DNA of 64,000 bases from assembly GCA_029204225.1 (NCBI GenBank), contig CM055095.1:27136769-27200768 (forward strand), given 5' to 3'. Made by a program: the position numbers and the translations under genes. Origin of the DNA: Diphasiastrum complanatum. Its lineage: Eukaryota > Streptophyta > Lycopodiopsida > Lycopodiales > Lycopodiaceae. This document shows positions 45,786 to 58,000 of this stretch, in pieces; position 1 is the first letter of the stretch; each line of letters begins with the position of its first letter. The notes under the pieces were generated by a model, which worked only from the letters and a program-made list of their open reading frames with translations, was not told the origin of the DNA and ran no database searches.

Positions 45786-47298
45786 ATTGTCTGGTGTTTA
45801 AGAAGTACATTGTATGAGTTAATGATGGGACTTCCATTGACTGCTTTCACTGTAGCTCACCCTGGCATAAATGAACAGGTCAAAATGGCACTGTGGATGG
45901 GCAAGGATCTCTCTGGTGGCAGCGTTTTCGTAACAAAACTTTGGATTACACAAGAGGCCACCTGCTGGAACTCATCAATTCAACAGCCATTGTTGTGAAG
46001 AATATAACCTTTTTAAATTCACCATTTTGGAACATACACCCAGTTTATTGCAGGTTTTGTTTCCCATTCTTTGCTTCTTGAGATTTGAAGTTTCAAGTCT
46101 GATTGATGTAAAAGCCTTGAAGTTCTATTAAAGCACTGCAGTCAGCTTTCCTGATACGTAGTTCATTCTTAATTTACACTTATTTGTAGCACATACTTGT
46201 GAATGTGTTGTTTGACTGTTATTGCAGAGACGTTTTCATTCAAGGGGTGACAATTTTGGCACCTCTTAATGCCCCCAACACTGACGGAGTTGATCCAGGT
46301 GAGCTCACTAGAGCTGCCACCAACATTCTCTTCTTCAATCTGTTTTATTTATTGGACGCTTGTAATTCTAGTAACTTGATAGTCTACCCTCAATCAGCAG
46401 CCCAGAGATTTATAAATCCTGGAAGTAATATCAAACAGTTATTGTGCACTTTGGGATTGGAACGTCCCTTGTTGATATGAGAGAAATTTTGCACGAGCAT
46501 TTTTCCTTTTTGATTGGACTGACGGGATGTAGACTGTTTGAAAATTGCTTCAGGTAAGCATGCAGTGGTCAATGTGATTTGAGAATTGTCTTCTTGCAAA
46601 CCAGGGAAGCTGAAAATTAGAACTATAAAGCTTTTCTCAGAAATGTTGCTTTCCAAAATGCAGATTCTTCCTCAAATGTTTGTATCCAAGATTGCTACAT
46701 CAGAAATGGTGATGATGCCATAGCTATCAAAAGTGGGTGGGATCAATATGGCATAGCTTTTGGTCGCCCGAGTTCCAATATTGTAATCCAGCGTGTAATT
46801 GGGGAGACAACATCAAGTGCTGGGCTTGCCCTTGGAAGTGAGATATCCGGTGGAATACATGATGTTTTTGTGGAAGATCTTACAGTTGTAAACTCAGCAA
46901 GTGGGATCAACGTGAAAACTGCAGTAGGCAGAGGTGGATATGTAACTAATGTTACTATAGCCAATGTTCAACTGGATAATGTCAAGTATGCCGTTTGGTT
47001 CAACAGCAATTTTGGAGATCATCCAGACAATAACTATGACCAACATGCCTTTTCTCTTGTTGATGAGATAAACATAAAGGATGTCAGTGGCAAAGATATC
47101 ATCCATGCAGGGAACATGGTGGGTTTCATGGAAGCTCCTTTCAAAGGTATCTCTCTCCAGCATATACATCTCAATGTCCATGGTGGTGGCTTTATGTGGA
47201 AATGCTCATCCATACAGGGCTTCTCTTCAGAGGTGGTCCCGCTGCCATGTCCTCAGTTGCAAGGCTCTCTCAATCAGGCAGTGAGCCAGGTCTCATGA
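42092..47298 (+). CDS. Polygalacturonase-like glycoside hydrolase family 28, five exons
   Basis: Exons 42092-42496, 43418-43538, 45879-46053, 46228-46298 and 46664-47298 join in phase with GT-AG introns to give 468 residues. A hydrophobic N-terminus (residues about 5-25) is a likely signal peptide for secretion to the wall. Motifs in order: I-T-D-Y-G-A-V-G-D-G (start of the beta-helix), N-G-T-V-D-G-Q-G-S-L-W-W, N-T-D-G-V-D-P-D, N-G-D-D-A-I-A-I-K-S-G and G-L-A-L-G-S-E-I-S-G-G in place of the classic G-H-G, with I-N-V-K-T where R-I-K is usual. These replacements fit the divergent plant PG-like clade. The family cleaves or trims pectin (homogalacturonan) in cell walls. The ATG is preceded by an acceptor (42083) with TACTAAT, so a 5' UTR intron is likely. 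Intron 2 (2340 bp) holds TG and GA microsatellites. Confidence 0.93.
45698..45782. repeat. (TG)n and (GA)n microsatellites in intron 2
   Basis: A TG/GC-interrupted TG tract, a short spacer, TG again, then about 21 GA units. Confidence 0.95.
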
Positions 47299-48700
47299 CT
47301 GACCGTAGGCCAAATGAGAATTTATTGGATCTTCCTGCCCATGCTTTCCTGTATGAAGCGATTACGATGATTTTGAGTGTTCATACGGCTATGCTTGATC
47401 AGCATTGATAATATATAGATGGTCCTCGGAATGATATAATATGGCCTCTCTTTCTTTAAACACCTTTTGGAAACTTGAAAAAGTAAGCAATCCAGGGCAT
47501 CATATTATGTCTTGTTATCCCTGTTCATGTCAACTTCGTCATTAGCTTTAGGGGAGGAATTTCTCCATTCTGTATGGAAGACTTAATATTCAGAGATTGT
47601 TAACAAATGCCTATCTCAAGGAGTTGAGCTAGCACCATCAACAGGAAAATAGTCACATCAGCTTTTTATTCAGTCTTACGTGATGCCCATGTTGAAGATT
47701 AAATATATCTGCATATACACCTACGCTCTGGAACAAATATTGAGATCAGTTTGATAGTCAAGTTATTGTTACTATAAAACAAGTTCATGCATTCACAATT
47801 GCCTTACAGCATTTCAGTTTGTCACCTAGAAGTCAGGCAATGATCTTGGCCCATGACTGATGTATAGAAAAGCATGTGAAATCTTAGCCACGAAGACATT
47901 AATGAACAGTAAGCAATGAGGTAAGAACATGAATGCTAAACAAATTTTCTGCATAATTCTAGAATCCATAGAAGCGATGAAGATGCCAATACATACAATC
48001 TATTCATTGCAACAAAAGTATATATGTAGAAAAAAACTAGCTCCAGTCCACAATGTTAACCTTGATCAAACAAAGAACATGCTAGCTTTGACCAAACACA
48101 TAGGTAGTCATTCTTTAAGTGGTGCAATCCAGAAAGATGGATGACAACTCCAACAAGTACCTCTGAGGATTCAATAAGTTAGCCAATGATCCTAGCCCTT
48201 GATTGCAGTAGATAAATACAGGTGAAAATCTCAGCCCTTCTAGAAAAATGCAAGTGTAATCTCAACCCCTATACACTCTCAAAACAAGAATGCACAAAGC
48301 TCTACCAATGACATTGACCCACGATTGCATCAACAAAAACTTTCAAGGTCTACATTGATGGTGACAATGCTTGAAGATGTAGATGGAACTTAATGGAGAG
48401 TAGCCTGGATCACCTAGGGCAATTGAGACAATGAGCCTTCTATACTATCACCTAATCACCTCCTTTAGAATCCTCAAAAGTGCTTGCTGGAGATGTCATC
48501 TATCTTTATGACTACATTGCTCCTTCAATGGCTACATATTGAAGTGAAACACCCTGGTGCATTTATTCATAGGAAAAAGTAGTAGGTACATTGATGAAAA
48601 AGATATATACACCCCGAAGGGGAAGTTTAAACAAAAGTAGGCTCAAACAAGAGCGAAGCTTGCAGTAAAGCTAAGATTAATCCAAATCCTGGCATTAAAA
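47299..48700. other. Interval downstream of the polygalacturonase
   Basis: 3' flanking sequence, no supported gene. 48036-48100 is the inverted partner of 50450-50505. Confidence 0.5.
48036..48100 (+). repeat. Inverted repeat, left arm
   Basis: About 45 bases (…ACAATGTTAACCTTGATCAA and following) match the reverse complement of 50450-50505 with about 80-85% identity. Both arms read N-V-N-L-x-Q-T-K-N-x-L-A-L-T in one frame. Confidence 0.7.
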
Positions 48701-48715
48701 ATAAAAGTGCATAAA

Positions 48716-50505
48716 CTATGATGATGTCCATGGGAGTCTGCCAATTGACTGCAGCAGATCGGAAAAGTGAAGAGGTGGTGAGTCGGCTAATGAAGGGAGA
48801 TGAGATGTAACACGTTGTTTGAAAGAAGCCATGAGAATAGAACCAGGAATACCTTGACGCTCTGCCGTCTGATGAGAACACATGCAAAGAAAATCCTCAA
48901 AGCGTCGATGCAAAGTGCCATAAGTCTCAATAGCCAAAGGAAGGAAAGCATCAGTGGGGTGCCTGTCAGAGTAGTTTTTTTCTTCTCTTGTGCTGCGACG
49001 CCTGCCGTTTCTCCTGGTGTAAAGGCAGATCGAGGCAATAGGTCACCACGCGTGGGATCAACAACAACAACATCTGCCAAAGTACGAAGCCCATCCCGAG
49101 AGAAGACAATGTCAACATGTCACGAGAAGAGTGGGACGCGGAAGAAGGAAGGACATGAGACTGCTACTCCCAGAAGGACAGCGGAGGAGGTGGATAGCAA
49201 GAGCATTAATAGGGTGACCACAAACACACTTGGAGAGACCCAAGACCGAAGGATGAGGAAGCCCCAAGCGAAGACGAAGAGTAGTGGTGAAGATGGCCGA
49301 AGACAACTGAAAGGAAGGGATAACAGGCCGAGCTGACAACCAAGCCCCAGCACCATGACCCGCACAAGAAAGAAGTCGAGCTCGATGCAACGCCGAAGGA
49401 TCCTCAGAGAGCATGCTGGAAAGGATATGCTTGTGCACGCGCTCCAAGAGGGTCTCTTGCAGGTGATCTAAACTGAAAGTGAGGAGTTTCTCAAAAGGAG
49501 GAAGACAAGCTTGGGCAGAGAGGGGGAGGAGCTCTAGCGCAACAATGAGGAGGTGCTGGAAAGACAGAGAACCGCTATCCACATGAGCAATGCAATCCGC
49601 CAAGAGAGGGCGAAAGCCAGAAAGGAACCGAGAAGACAAAGCAGGGGCGACAAGAGCCCAGCTCCCAAGAAAAGCTGCAAGTGAAGAAGAAACCGTAGAG
49701 AGAAGACCCACACCTCCACAAGAAATGGGTAACCGAGCCTGGTTCCGAGATGAAAGGGTCTCCACACCATCCAAAGAACCTGGGCCCAAAAGCAGCCAAA
49801 AACATCCATAAGAGAGCTATCAAGGAAGAGAGGAGATGCAAAAAGTCAGGGGTAGGGGGGAAAGTCCGCAGCAGATAAGAAGGACGTTGGATAAAGCAAG
49901 CCGTCAAGATGCCAAACGCGACCTGAGTGTCGCCCAACTGGGGAAGCAGATCTGAATGAGCAACATCCTCCTGGAGAGCCTCACCAAGAAAGGCAGAGCT
50001 GAAGGAAGCAGACCCAAAAGGAACACCTAGAATTCGACTGCCATCCGAAGGAGCAAGGAAACCTTGAGGAGGAACGAAGTCCGGGGGAAGACCTGCTGGA
50101 GACCACACTGAACACTTGCGAGGTTGAATAGACAAACCAAGAGAAGTCAGGTGCTCAAAGAAATGATGAAATGCGAGGAGCACCGTAGAAGCAGGACCAA
50201 CAACATGAGTGTCATCAGAAACCGAAAGAAATAAGCAGGAGAGAAAGGCCTCTGCAGAGCTTGAAGTGCATGAAAATGAGCCAGAGCGAAAAGAGGACCA
50301 GCCAAAGGATCACCTTGACGAGTACCTGCTGCAGACTGGATAGTAGAAAGATCCCCAGAGCGCACATGGTGACTGAAAAAGAGAGGAGTCTCAGTAGCAT
50401 AGAACAACCGCACAAATGGGATAAGCTGAGCCAACTCACCACCAGTCGCGCCGTCAGGGCTAACTTGTTCTTTGTTTGGCCAAGGTTGACATTGTAGGCT
50501 GACAA
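48716..50505 (-). pseudogene. Non-LTR retrotransposon fragment: RT C-terminal part and restriction-like endonuclease region
   Basis: Minus-strand frames are much more GC-rich than their surroundings. Near 50340 lies A-G-T-R-Q-G-D-P-L-A-G-P-L-F-A-L-A, the RT motif before the catalytic site. The D-D itself (S-D-D-T-H-V-V-G) is one frame over near 50215. Then come L-G-L-S-I-Q-P-R-K-C, a C-x-C...H-L-L-R-C zinc-type cluster near 49170 and D-V-V-V-V-D-P-T near 49050, which resembles the PD-(D/E)XK-type endonuclease end of R2-like elements. E-T-Y-G-T-L-H-R-R-F-E-D-F near 48910 is in another frame. At least three frameshifts. RT N-terminus and any poly-A end are not found. Confidence 0.65.
50450..50505 (-). 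repeat. Inverted repeat, right arm
   Basis: Partner of 48036-48100. Together they bracket the non-LTR fragment by about 2.4 kb. Confidence 0.7.
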
Positions 50506-50509
50506 TTAT

Positions 50510-51030
50510 TTACTTAAGATCTTTTTTTTCTTGTGTTAGCAGTCGAGTGAAGGTTGAAGCCCCTCCCTCTAATAATATTATTGGGGGCCTGAGGACTTAA
50601 TCTGGCAGTAGGCTTCTTCTTCACCTTTTATAAATCAATTCACGAGTTTGAGCTAAGGAATAGATTAAGAGTGTACAACATATAATAAGGCCATAGGACT
50701 GGGGGGCCTTAGCACAGACTATTTTACGGTCTTGCCCACATCACTTTTATTGCCATCTCGAGCTTCTTACATTTCACCATTAGCATGACTAACCCACATC
50801 ATTTTGATGTATGTTCCGTAAGTGACTAAACACAAAGTAATTGTAACCCTTTCTTTCTCAGCAATACATGAAGCTTTTTCATTTTAATTTATTTCTAGTA
50901 GGCTTTTTTTTAATATCAAAAATTAATGCTCTTTTCTTTATAAAAGTTGTTTTTTTAGACCATTATTGCATCTAGTCACAGTTAAAATTTGAAATAAATG
51001 CCATTGAATATTAAAATTAAGTAGTGCACA
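50510..51030. other. Non-coding interval
   Basis: AT-rich, nothing recognised between the non-LTR fragment and the copia gag remnant. Confidence 0.5.
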
Positions 51031-51031
51031 T

Positions 51032-51550
51032 TTAGGGCTTTAATATTTTTTTTCTTGTAGTATAATCTTGTGGTTGTTTTTCTTGCAATATCTGCATTCT
51101 TCGTCTGTGAATTCGACTGTTCATTGTGTTGTGCTGGTTCCTGGTCTTGCTTTGATTGCTTCGGACCTTTTTTCTTCTTCTGCTTAGTCGTGCTCTTGTT
51201 GGTGTACAAAGCGTAAGAATCAGTTGAGGAACTAGAGGCTTCATTCCTCCACGTGTCTTCCTACAACAACATTGCAATGACTCTTGAAAGAGTCTTGGCA
51301 AGCTTGTAAGCAGTTGCATCACTGCATCTTGATCGTCTATGACAGATCTGACAGTGGCCATTTGCTTCAACAGGTTGGTTGATGTGATTTTGCAGGGAAT
51401 CACCATTTGCCATCTTGAGGCAGTAAAATTTCTTCTTGAGATGTAGCTTGGAAGCTATATCTCACACTTCATACGTGCTCAAGATGTCCTAGACTTCTTT
51501 GGTGTTGGAAAGTGGTCTGCAGAAGATAGGTCTAGCTTGAAAAGAAATGA
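51032..51550 (-). pseudogene. Copia gag pseudogene (minus)
   Basis: Minus strand reads K-F-Y-C-L-K-M-A-N-G-D-S-L-Q-N-H-I-N-Q, then in another frame A-V-M-Q-L-L-T-S-L-P, then a Lys/Gln-rich tail and a zinc-knuckle remnant. Several frameshifts. No LTR or primer site is attached with confidence. Confidence 0.7.
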
Positions 51551-51619
51551 ACTCGAAAAGAAACAAATGAAAAATAATTCGAGTGTCTAGAAAGAAAACT
51601 TTTCATGCATGGCGGAATA

Positions 51620-52560
51620 AACTATCTTCATCTTTCCAATGCATGACTATGCGTATCAATTTTAAACAAAACAATAGTGATAGAAATCACGTTTGAACTT
51701 ATAGTAACTAACTTTGAAATTGCCAGTACTACAGTGATTACGTAGCCAAACCCTTAAGCATCGAAAAATTATCAGACAAATAATTAGTCGTGAATTATTC
51801 GCGAATTAGTCATGAAGGAAAAACAGAAATGCCACATTCTGAGACGAAGACTGAATGCAATGAAGGATAGTATTGATTCAGTATGGTCAGCTGGCATCCA
51901 GTTGGCTGGTGATCAGCTGACATCCATCCGGTCCTTGTTATTGATTGCTGATAAGCGGTAAAATTGGCCATAAACGTTCTGTCTGCATAAATGAACCAAA
52001 ATTGTAACTCTGCAGAAATGAACTAAAACACCCACAAGCGACACTATCGGGTTTTTCGCGAAAAAGACAAAAAATGCGAAAAAGGAGAAGGTGCCCTTAA
52101 ATCTCATTAAGAGTTGTCCCACATTTTGCCAGTGTTATTTCCTTAACATTTGAGACTCTTTTGAAGAGCGAAAAATGCAACACTGTGATTTTACACGAGA
52201 TTTCTGTCAGGCAAAAAATGCGACATTGTCGTAAACTCCGTGTAATTCTGCAGACTATATATCACTAAAATTAACATTGATGAAAATGCGAAAAACGCGA
52301 CACTATGAGAAATGCCTTAAAAATTGATTTACAGGGTACCTTCGCTTTTCTATAAGGGCACCTTTGGCATTTGTAGGGCAGTGTTGCCTTTTTTGCCTGT
52401 CATAAATTATGTGTAAAAACACAAAGTCGTCTTTTTCGCCTGTGGAAATCCCCGAGTAAGAATGCAGACAGTCGCGTTTTCGCCTGCCTTATTTTACATG
52501 TAAATATGCAAACTGTGCAACAACACAAGTAAAATATAGCAGCATGAATGGAGGCAGATT
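51620..52560. repeat. Dispersed repeat, copy B
   Basis: Partner of 4760-5700. Best-matched part 51890-52250 (GCTGATAAGCGGTAAAATTGG, CTTAAATCTCATT, TTCCTTAACATTTGAGAC). Confidence 0.6.
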
Positions 52561-52707
52561 AACATAGGATTTAGGAGAGTAAAGGAGATAAATGCAACAC
52601 ATCATGTGAGTCATGAGCAATTGATCATACCTTTCTTTGCTTGAGAAAAGTTGATACTTAATATTCACAATATGGGCAGTACAATTTATAGGTTCACATG
52701 ACTAATT

Positions 52708-53534
52708 GTTGGACATGGTATCTAGATTTATTCCATACAATCTTTTTGAGGACTACAATCAAAAAGAGGATCGGACCCAACGTACATAAAATGATTCAAA
52801 CTATGTTCTGACAAGTCAATGTCCTCAATCAAACAAATTGCCCTTATGACCTTGTAGCTAGAAGAACTTTTTTAGGATTACATGTAGATTTTGATTCACA
52901 ATGGTGCCATGAGCCCCAAGTAGAAAGGGGAAAAACAATTTACTCTCAAGATGTTGCATAAGTGTCAAATAGGTCAAGGGAAAAATGGTCAAAGGAACAT
53001 TGGGCCGTGAAATTTTATTCATATTCAAGGAAAAATGCAAGAAGTGCTATCAAAGTTGTTATGGCCATATTCAATTAAGGACCTGGAATAGTCCTAATAT
53101 GGTAGACCGGCCCTCCAGTATTTGAGATTGTTGGTCACGCCGTGATTTAATTCCATGTCAAGGCCAGTTTGTGACTAATTAACCTTGAGAGGACCCAGAC
53201 ACTCTACTTGAGAAACATGGAGTATTGCATGTCTGTGTGACAGATATAGACAGGAGTACTGCATGAAGAGATGTGATCTATTTATAGTTGACATGCATGG
53301 GGGTTGCATGGTTTCATACACACGACTCTATTCTCTATATAATGAGGTAGGGATTTTCCCGTCGACATATTGGTTTAGGTTACTAGTTTCTCTCTTCTCC
53401 TCTTCCTTCACATGGCATGGCTTGGGGGCTACATCTAGGTCTGATCTAGGATTGATTGGGCGGTTTGGCTCCATAGTCTCTCCTATTGTGTTCTCCTATC
53501 CTCATCTTAGGGGCAATCCTTTAGGGTCTTTACA
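52708..53534 (+). repeat. LTR of an older copia-type element
   Basis: It ends TTTACA directly before a primer site at 53536. It contains a TATATAATGAGG TATA-type word near 53336. The left edge (a TGTTGGACA word at 52708) is a guess. Its internal region is split by the younger element at 53633 and resumes at 59682. Confidence 0.55.
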
Positions 53535-53535
53535 T

Positions 53536-53548
53536 TGGTATCAGAGCC
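53536..53548 (+). promoter_or_regulatory. Primer-binding site of the older copia element
   Basis: TGGTATCAGAGCC directly after the LTR. Confidence 0.75.
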
Positions 53549-53632
53549 CGCGACTAAGATGCGGTTTTGGATGGGGTGGAGACAAGCTCTACATCAAGTT
53601 GGAGGCACATGGATTTATGTCTCGGATAGGTG

Positions 53633-54289
53633 TAAAGAATTGAAAAAGATTATCTATGTTAGATATAGGGGTCTTATGTTTTTTACATCAAGCATCTAGG
53701 TGTAGGATGTTGATAGGAATAAATTTGGCATAGATGGCAAATTATGCATTTCCCCTTGTAATGCCTCTATTGAGCCAAAATAGAGTAAGAGGCTAAACAC
53801 GTGCCAATTAGAGTGTAGACAAGTGTTAAGCTTTTGTTTGATGAATTCCAAGAGGTCCAATAAGAAATTGAGGTGTGCTTGAATATAGTCCAATAGAATT
53901 AAGAGGTGCATGGATCAATGATCCAATAGGATCATATGGTCCAATCATAGTTAAGCATAGTGGTAGCTCGTGGACCTACTAGTATCATTGTACTCCTTAT
54001 TTTGAATGTAATTGATTTGGTGATTTCATGGATTTTGTGAGTTATTGGATTTCTAGCTTTCTCTCTCTACTCGAGGAGAGTAGCTTGTTTTTACTTAGAT
54101 TATTTTTTGAATACTTCCCACACGTGTGAGTGAGAGTTGGAAGTGATTGAATGCATGTAGTAGTGTGTTTTTGCCATAGGATCTAAGATTGATTTTGAAT
54201 CTCAATCTAGTCTTGATCTTGGTCCATCTACACACCTTAGGAGATCACAAGTACATGTTGTGGACAATCCACACGTGTGAAATTCAACA
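53633..54289 (+). repeat. 5' LTR of the young copia element
   Basis: Ends TTCAACA. It carries two CACACGTGTG palindromes (54119-54128, 54270-54279). Compared with the 3' LTR it lacks 33 bases between two GAGGTCCAATAGG copies. Confidence 0.92.
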
Positions 54290-54301
54290 TGGTATCAGAG
54301 C
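54290..54301 (+). promoter_or_regulatory. Primer-binding site of the young copia element
   Basis: TGGTATCAGAGC abuts the LTR terminal CA. Confidence 0.9.
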
Positions 54302-55044
54302 CTACCTAAGGTTACCATGCATTTTGATCCATCTAAGTGAAAAAAATTTCATCAATCTTGAGCTAGAAGTTGTCAAGGCCCATTTTCCTAGCTATCTTGT
54401 TCAATCTTGGATCAAAAGAGATCAAAAGGACATTGATTGGGTCTGACCTGGTACTGTACAGCATCAGGTGCTCAGACACGTGTGAGGAACATCCAATTTT
54501 ATTTTGGAAGTCCTCTCATGTTTGATCCATTTATCTTGCTTGATAGCTTGTTTTGAAGCTATTTTTGTCTATTTTCTGTTGCAATCAGTTTCATTCCAGT
54601 TGGTTGGGCTAATCAAAAGTTATAAGCTTTTGAAGAGGGTTAGGTAGGGCACCTAGACCTGGGTGGACACATTTGGTTTGGTCAAGAGATTGCTTGGTTG
54701 ATCCAAAATCACAGTTGAATGCTTGCCAATCTCATCTATATGTGATCTAGGCACTGTTTTGAGATCTTAGCCATTTTGTTTCATGCAATATCATTGTATT
54801 TGAGTCAAATTTGGTTTCTTAGTGTATTTCACACGTGCTAAGAGTGTTAGATCCTAACTTTGCCTATACTCCATCATTTGATGTGAAATAGATCTTGTTT
54901 TAGAGAGATTTGAGTAGCTAGTGAAAATCAATTCACAAATAGTTGCAAGATCTTTCATAGGAGGAGATTTTACTCAATTATTGGATCCTATTGAGAGTGT
55001 GTAGCAACATTTATTGTTCATCATTTGAGTTTTCTTCACTTCAA

Positions 55045-58000
55045 ATGTCTTCAATGGGTTCATCCTTGTTGGAACCAAGTGAAAGATTGACCACTTCAAA
55101 TTATTCAATTTGGAAAATGAGGATGGAGTCCATCTTGATCCTTCAAGATGTGATGGACATAGTTATTGGCCTTGAAGAAGAACCACAAGTTCTTCAAGAG
55201 GTTCAAAAATACAAAAAGAGAGCTAGGATGGCTCTCCACTACATTAAGATGAATGTCTCTAATGAGATATTGAGGGAGATAGGTACTTGTACAACAGCCA
55301 AAGAAGCTTGGGATTGTCTCAAGACTATCTATGAGGCTAAGAATACCTCTAGGCTTCTCACTCTTAGGAATCAAATCTTTCAAGGTAGCCAAAAGAGTGA
55401 TGAGAGTGCATCTAGTTATGTTTTGAGAGTAAAAGATATTCATAGAGAGCTTGCTTGCATTAGTGATTCCATCAATCAAAATGAGCTAGTTCAAGTCATT
55501 CTCAATGGCTTGAGAAGTGAATTTGATAACCTTGTCCAATCCTATGCCATTAAGGAGGAGCTACCAAGTTTGGAGGCTCTACAAAGTGTGCTAATTTCAG
55601 AAGAATCAAGACAAGAGTACAAGCTCTTGAGGATGGACAAGCTTTTTCTCACTCATAATGATGGCAAAGCTCTCTTTGCCAAGGATAAGCACAAAGGGAG
55701 GAGCAAGAACCAACATCAACAATCCTCAAGCAAGGACAAAGTCAAATCCAAAGACAAAGATGAGGAGGAAGATGATTCCTCTAATGCTTCATCATCCAAG
55801 CTCAAGAAGAAGAAGATCAAGTGCTTTTATTGTGGCAAGGAAGGTCATTATGCCACCAATTGCTTCAAAAAGAAGAATCAACTCAAGCAAGCCAATATTA
55901 CCAATGAGAAGGAAGACACTATTGCAAGTGATGGAGAGGGATCTCTTATGGTCTCTAGTTTCTCATCTACTCCTTTCAAGAAGGACGGCCTATGGTATAT
56001 TGATAGTGGAGCCTCTTCACATATGTGTAGCTCCAAGGACTCTTTCTCTTTTATTGCACCTTATGATGGAGTCAAGAAATCAATATACACTGCAAATGAT
56101 TTTGAATGTCCTATTGAAGGCATAGGAAACATTCCCTTGAAGCTTGCATCCTCTAAAGTTCTTTCTCTCTCTAGAGTTCTTTATGTACCTAAGCTTACCA
56201 AGAATCTTATTAGTGTTGGCCAATTGCTTGATAATGGCCTTGATGTAAAATTCAATGTTGATACTTGCACTATCAAGAATAATGATGAGATACTTGCATT
56301 AGGATCTAGATTTGGTGGCATCTATAAACTAGATCCAAATGAGTATGTGAATGCTTGTAATGTTGCTCTTGTGAACAAGCTCTCTATGGAGGAATTATGG
56401 CATAGGAGGTTGGGACATCCCAACTACAAATCCATGCTCTTTATGATCAAAGAATCCAAAGCTATTGGCTTGCCAAAGTCACTCTCCAAGAAGATCAAGC
56501 CTTGTGAGGCTTGTGCTATTGCTAAATTTCACAAAATTTTTTACAAGATCTTCTATCAAAAGCAAGCATCCTTTGGAGTTAATCCACTAGGATGTGCATT
56601 TCTCATCAACTACAAGCAAGGGAGGAGCCACTTGTTTTGTTACTTTCATTGATGATTACACAAGATTCACTTGGATATATCTTCTTGCTTCAAAATCTAT
56701 GGTGTTTGATCATTTCCTTATTTTCAAAGCTTATGTAGAGAAGCAATTCTCATTCAAGATAAAAGCTCTTAGAAGTGATGGAGGTGGTGAATATATCTCC
56801 AATAAATTTCAAGATTTTTGTGAGCTTGAAGGCATTAAAAGAGAGTTTTCTTGTGCCTACTCTCCATCTCAAAATGGAGTGGCCGAGAGAAAGAATAGAT
56901 CTCTATGTGAATGTGCAAAATCTATGAGAATTGAGGCATCTTTGCCCAAAGATTTTTGGGGAGAAGCCATTAATTGTGCAAATTATCTTTGCAATAGGCT
57001 CCCACATATAGCTCTTGGAGGAAAGTCACCATATGAAATCTTATTTTTGAAGAAGCCTAAGGTTGATCACCTTAGAGTTTTTGGATGCTTATGCTTTGTC
57101 CATATTCCCTTGGAAACAAGGAATAAGAAAGATCCTAGTGCATGCAAAGGGATCATGGTTGGATACTTATCCACCAAGAAAGCCTATAGAGTCTTTATGC
57201 TCTCTACTTCTCAAGTTATTGAAAGTAGAGATGTTGTCTTTCATGAAGATCAACACTCATCATTTGAAGAGGCCGAGATCAAGAAATCTATGGATGCATC
57301 ATCAACTATTGATTTTGAAGACAATCATGATGTGATGGGGTCGAGATTTGAAGAAGACTCTCCTCGGATTTTTTCACCAAGAAGATCCATGAGAGATAGA
57401 TCCGAGCCTAAGAGGCTCTCATATGTTGACAAAGGCAAACAAGTGGATCTTGATTCCACTAATTATGTTTTTTATGTCTCTCATGAAGAGCCAAAGAATG
57501 TACAAGAGGCACTCAATACCAAGGAGTGGTATGATGCCATGAAGCGAGAGTATGATGCATTGATCACCAACAATACTTGGGAGCTTGTGGATCCTCCATC
57601 CAACAAGCATGTGATTGGTTGCAAGTGGGTATTTCGGATCAAGTTCAATCATGATGGCACCATCAACAAGCATAAAGCAAGATTATGTGCCAAAGGATTT
57701 GCTCAAATCCATGGTCTTGATTATGAGGAGACCTTTGCACCCATTGCAAAGATGGTGACAATAAGAATTCTTATTTCTCTTGCTTGTTTTTTCAAGTGGA
57801 AGGTGTTCCAATTAGATGTATCCAATGCTTTTCTAAATGGTTATCTTGAGGAGGAGATCTATATGGAACAACCTCAAGGATTCATCAAGGATGAGTCCAA
57901 AGTGTGCTTGCTCTTCAAAAGTCTTTATGGACTCAAGCAAGCACCAAGATCATGGTATTCAAGACTTAACTCTTTTCTTATCTCACTAGGATTTACTCTT

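Noticed and set aside
49590-49811. Plus-strand frames over the non-LTR fragment
   Set aside because: They are antisense shadows of GC-rich minus-strand coding sequence.
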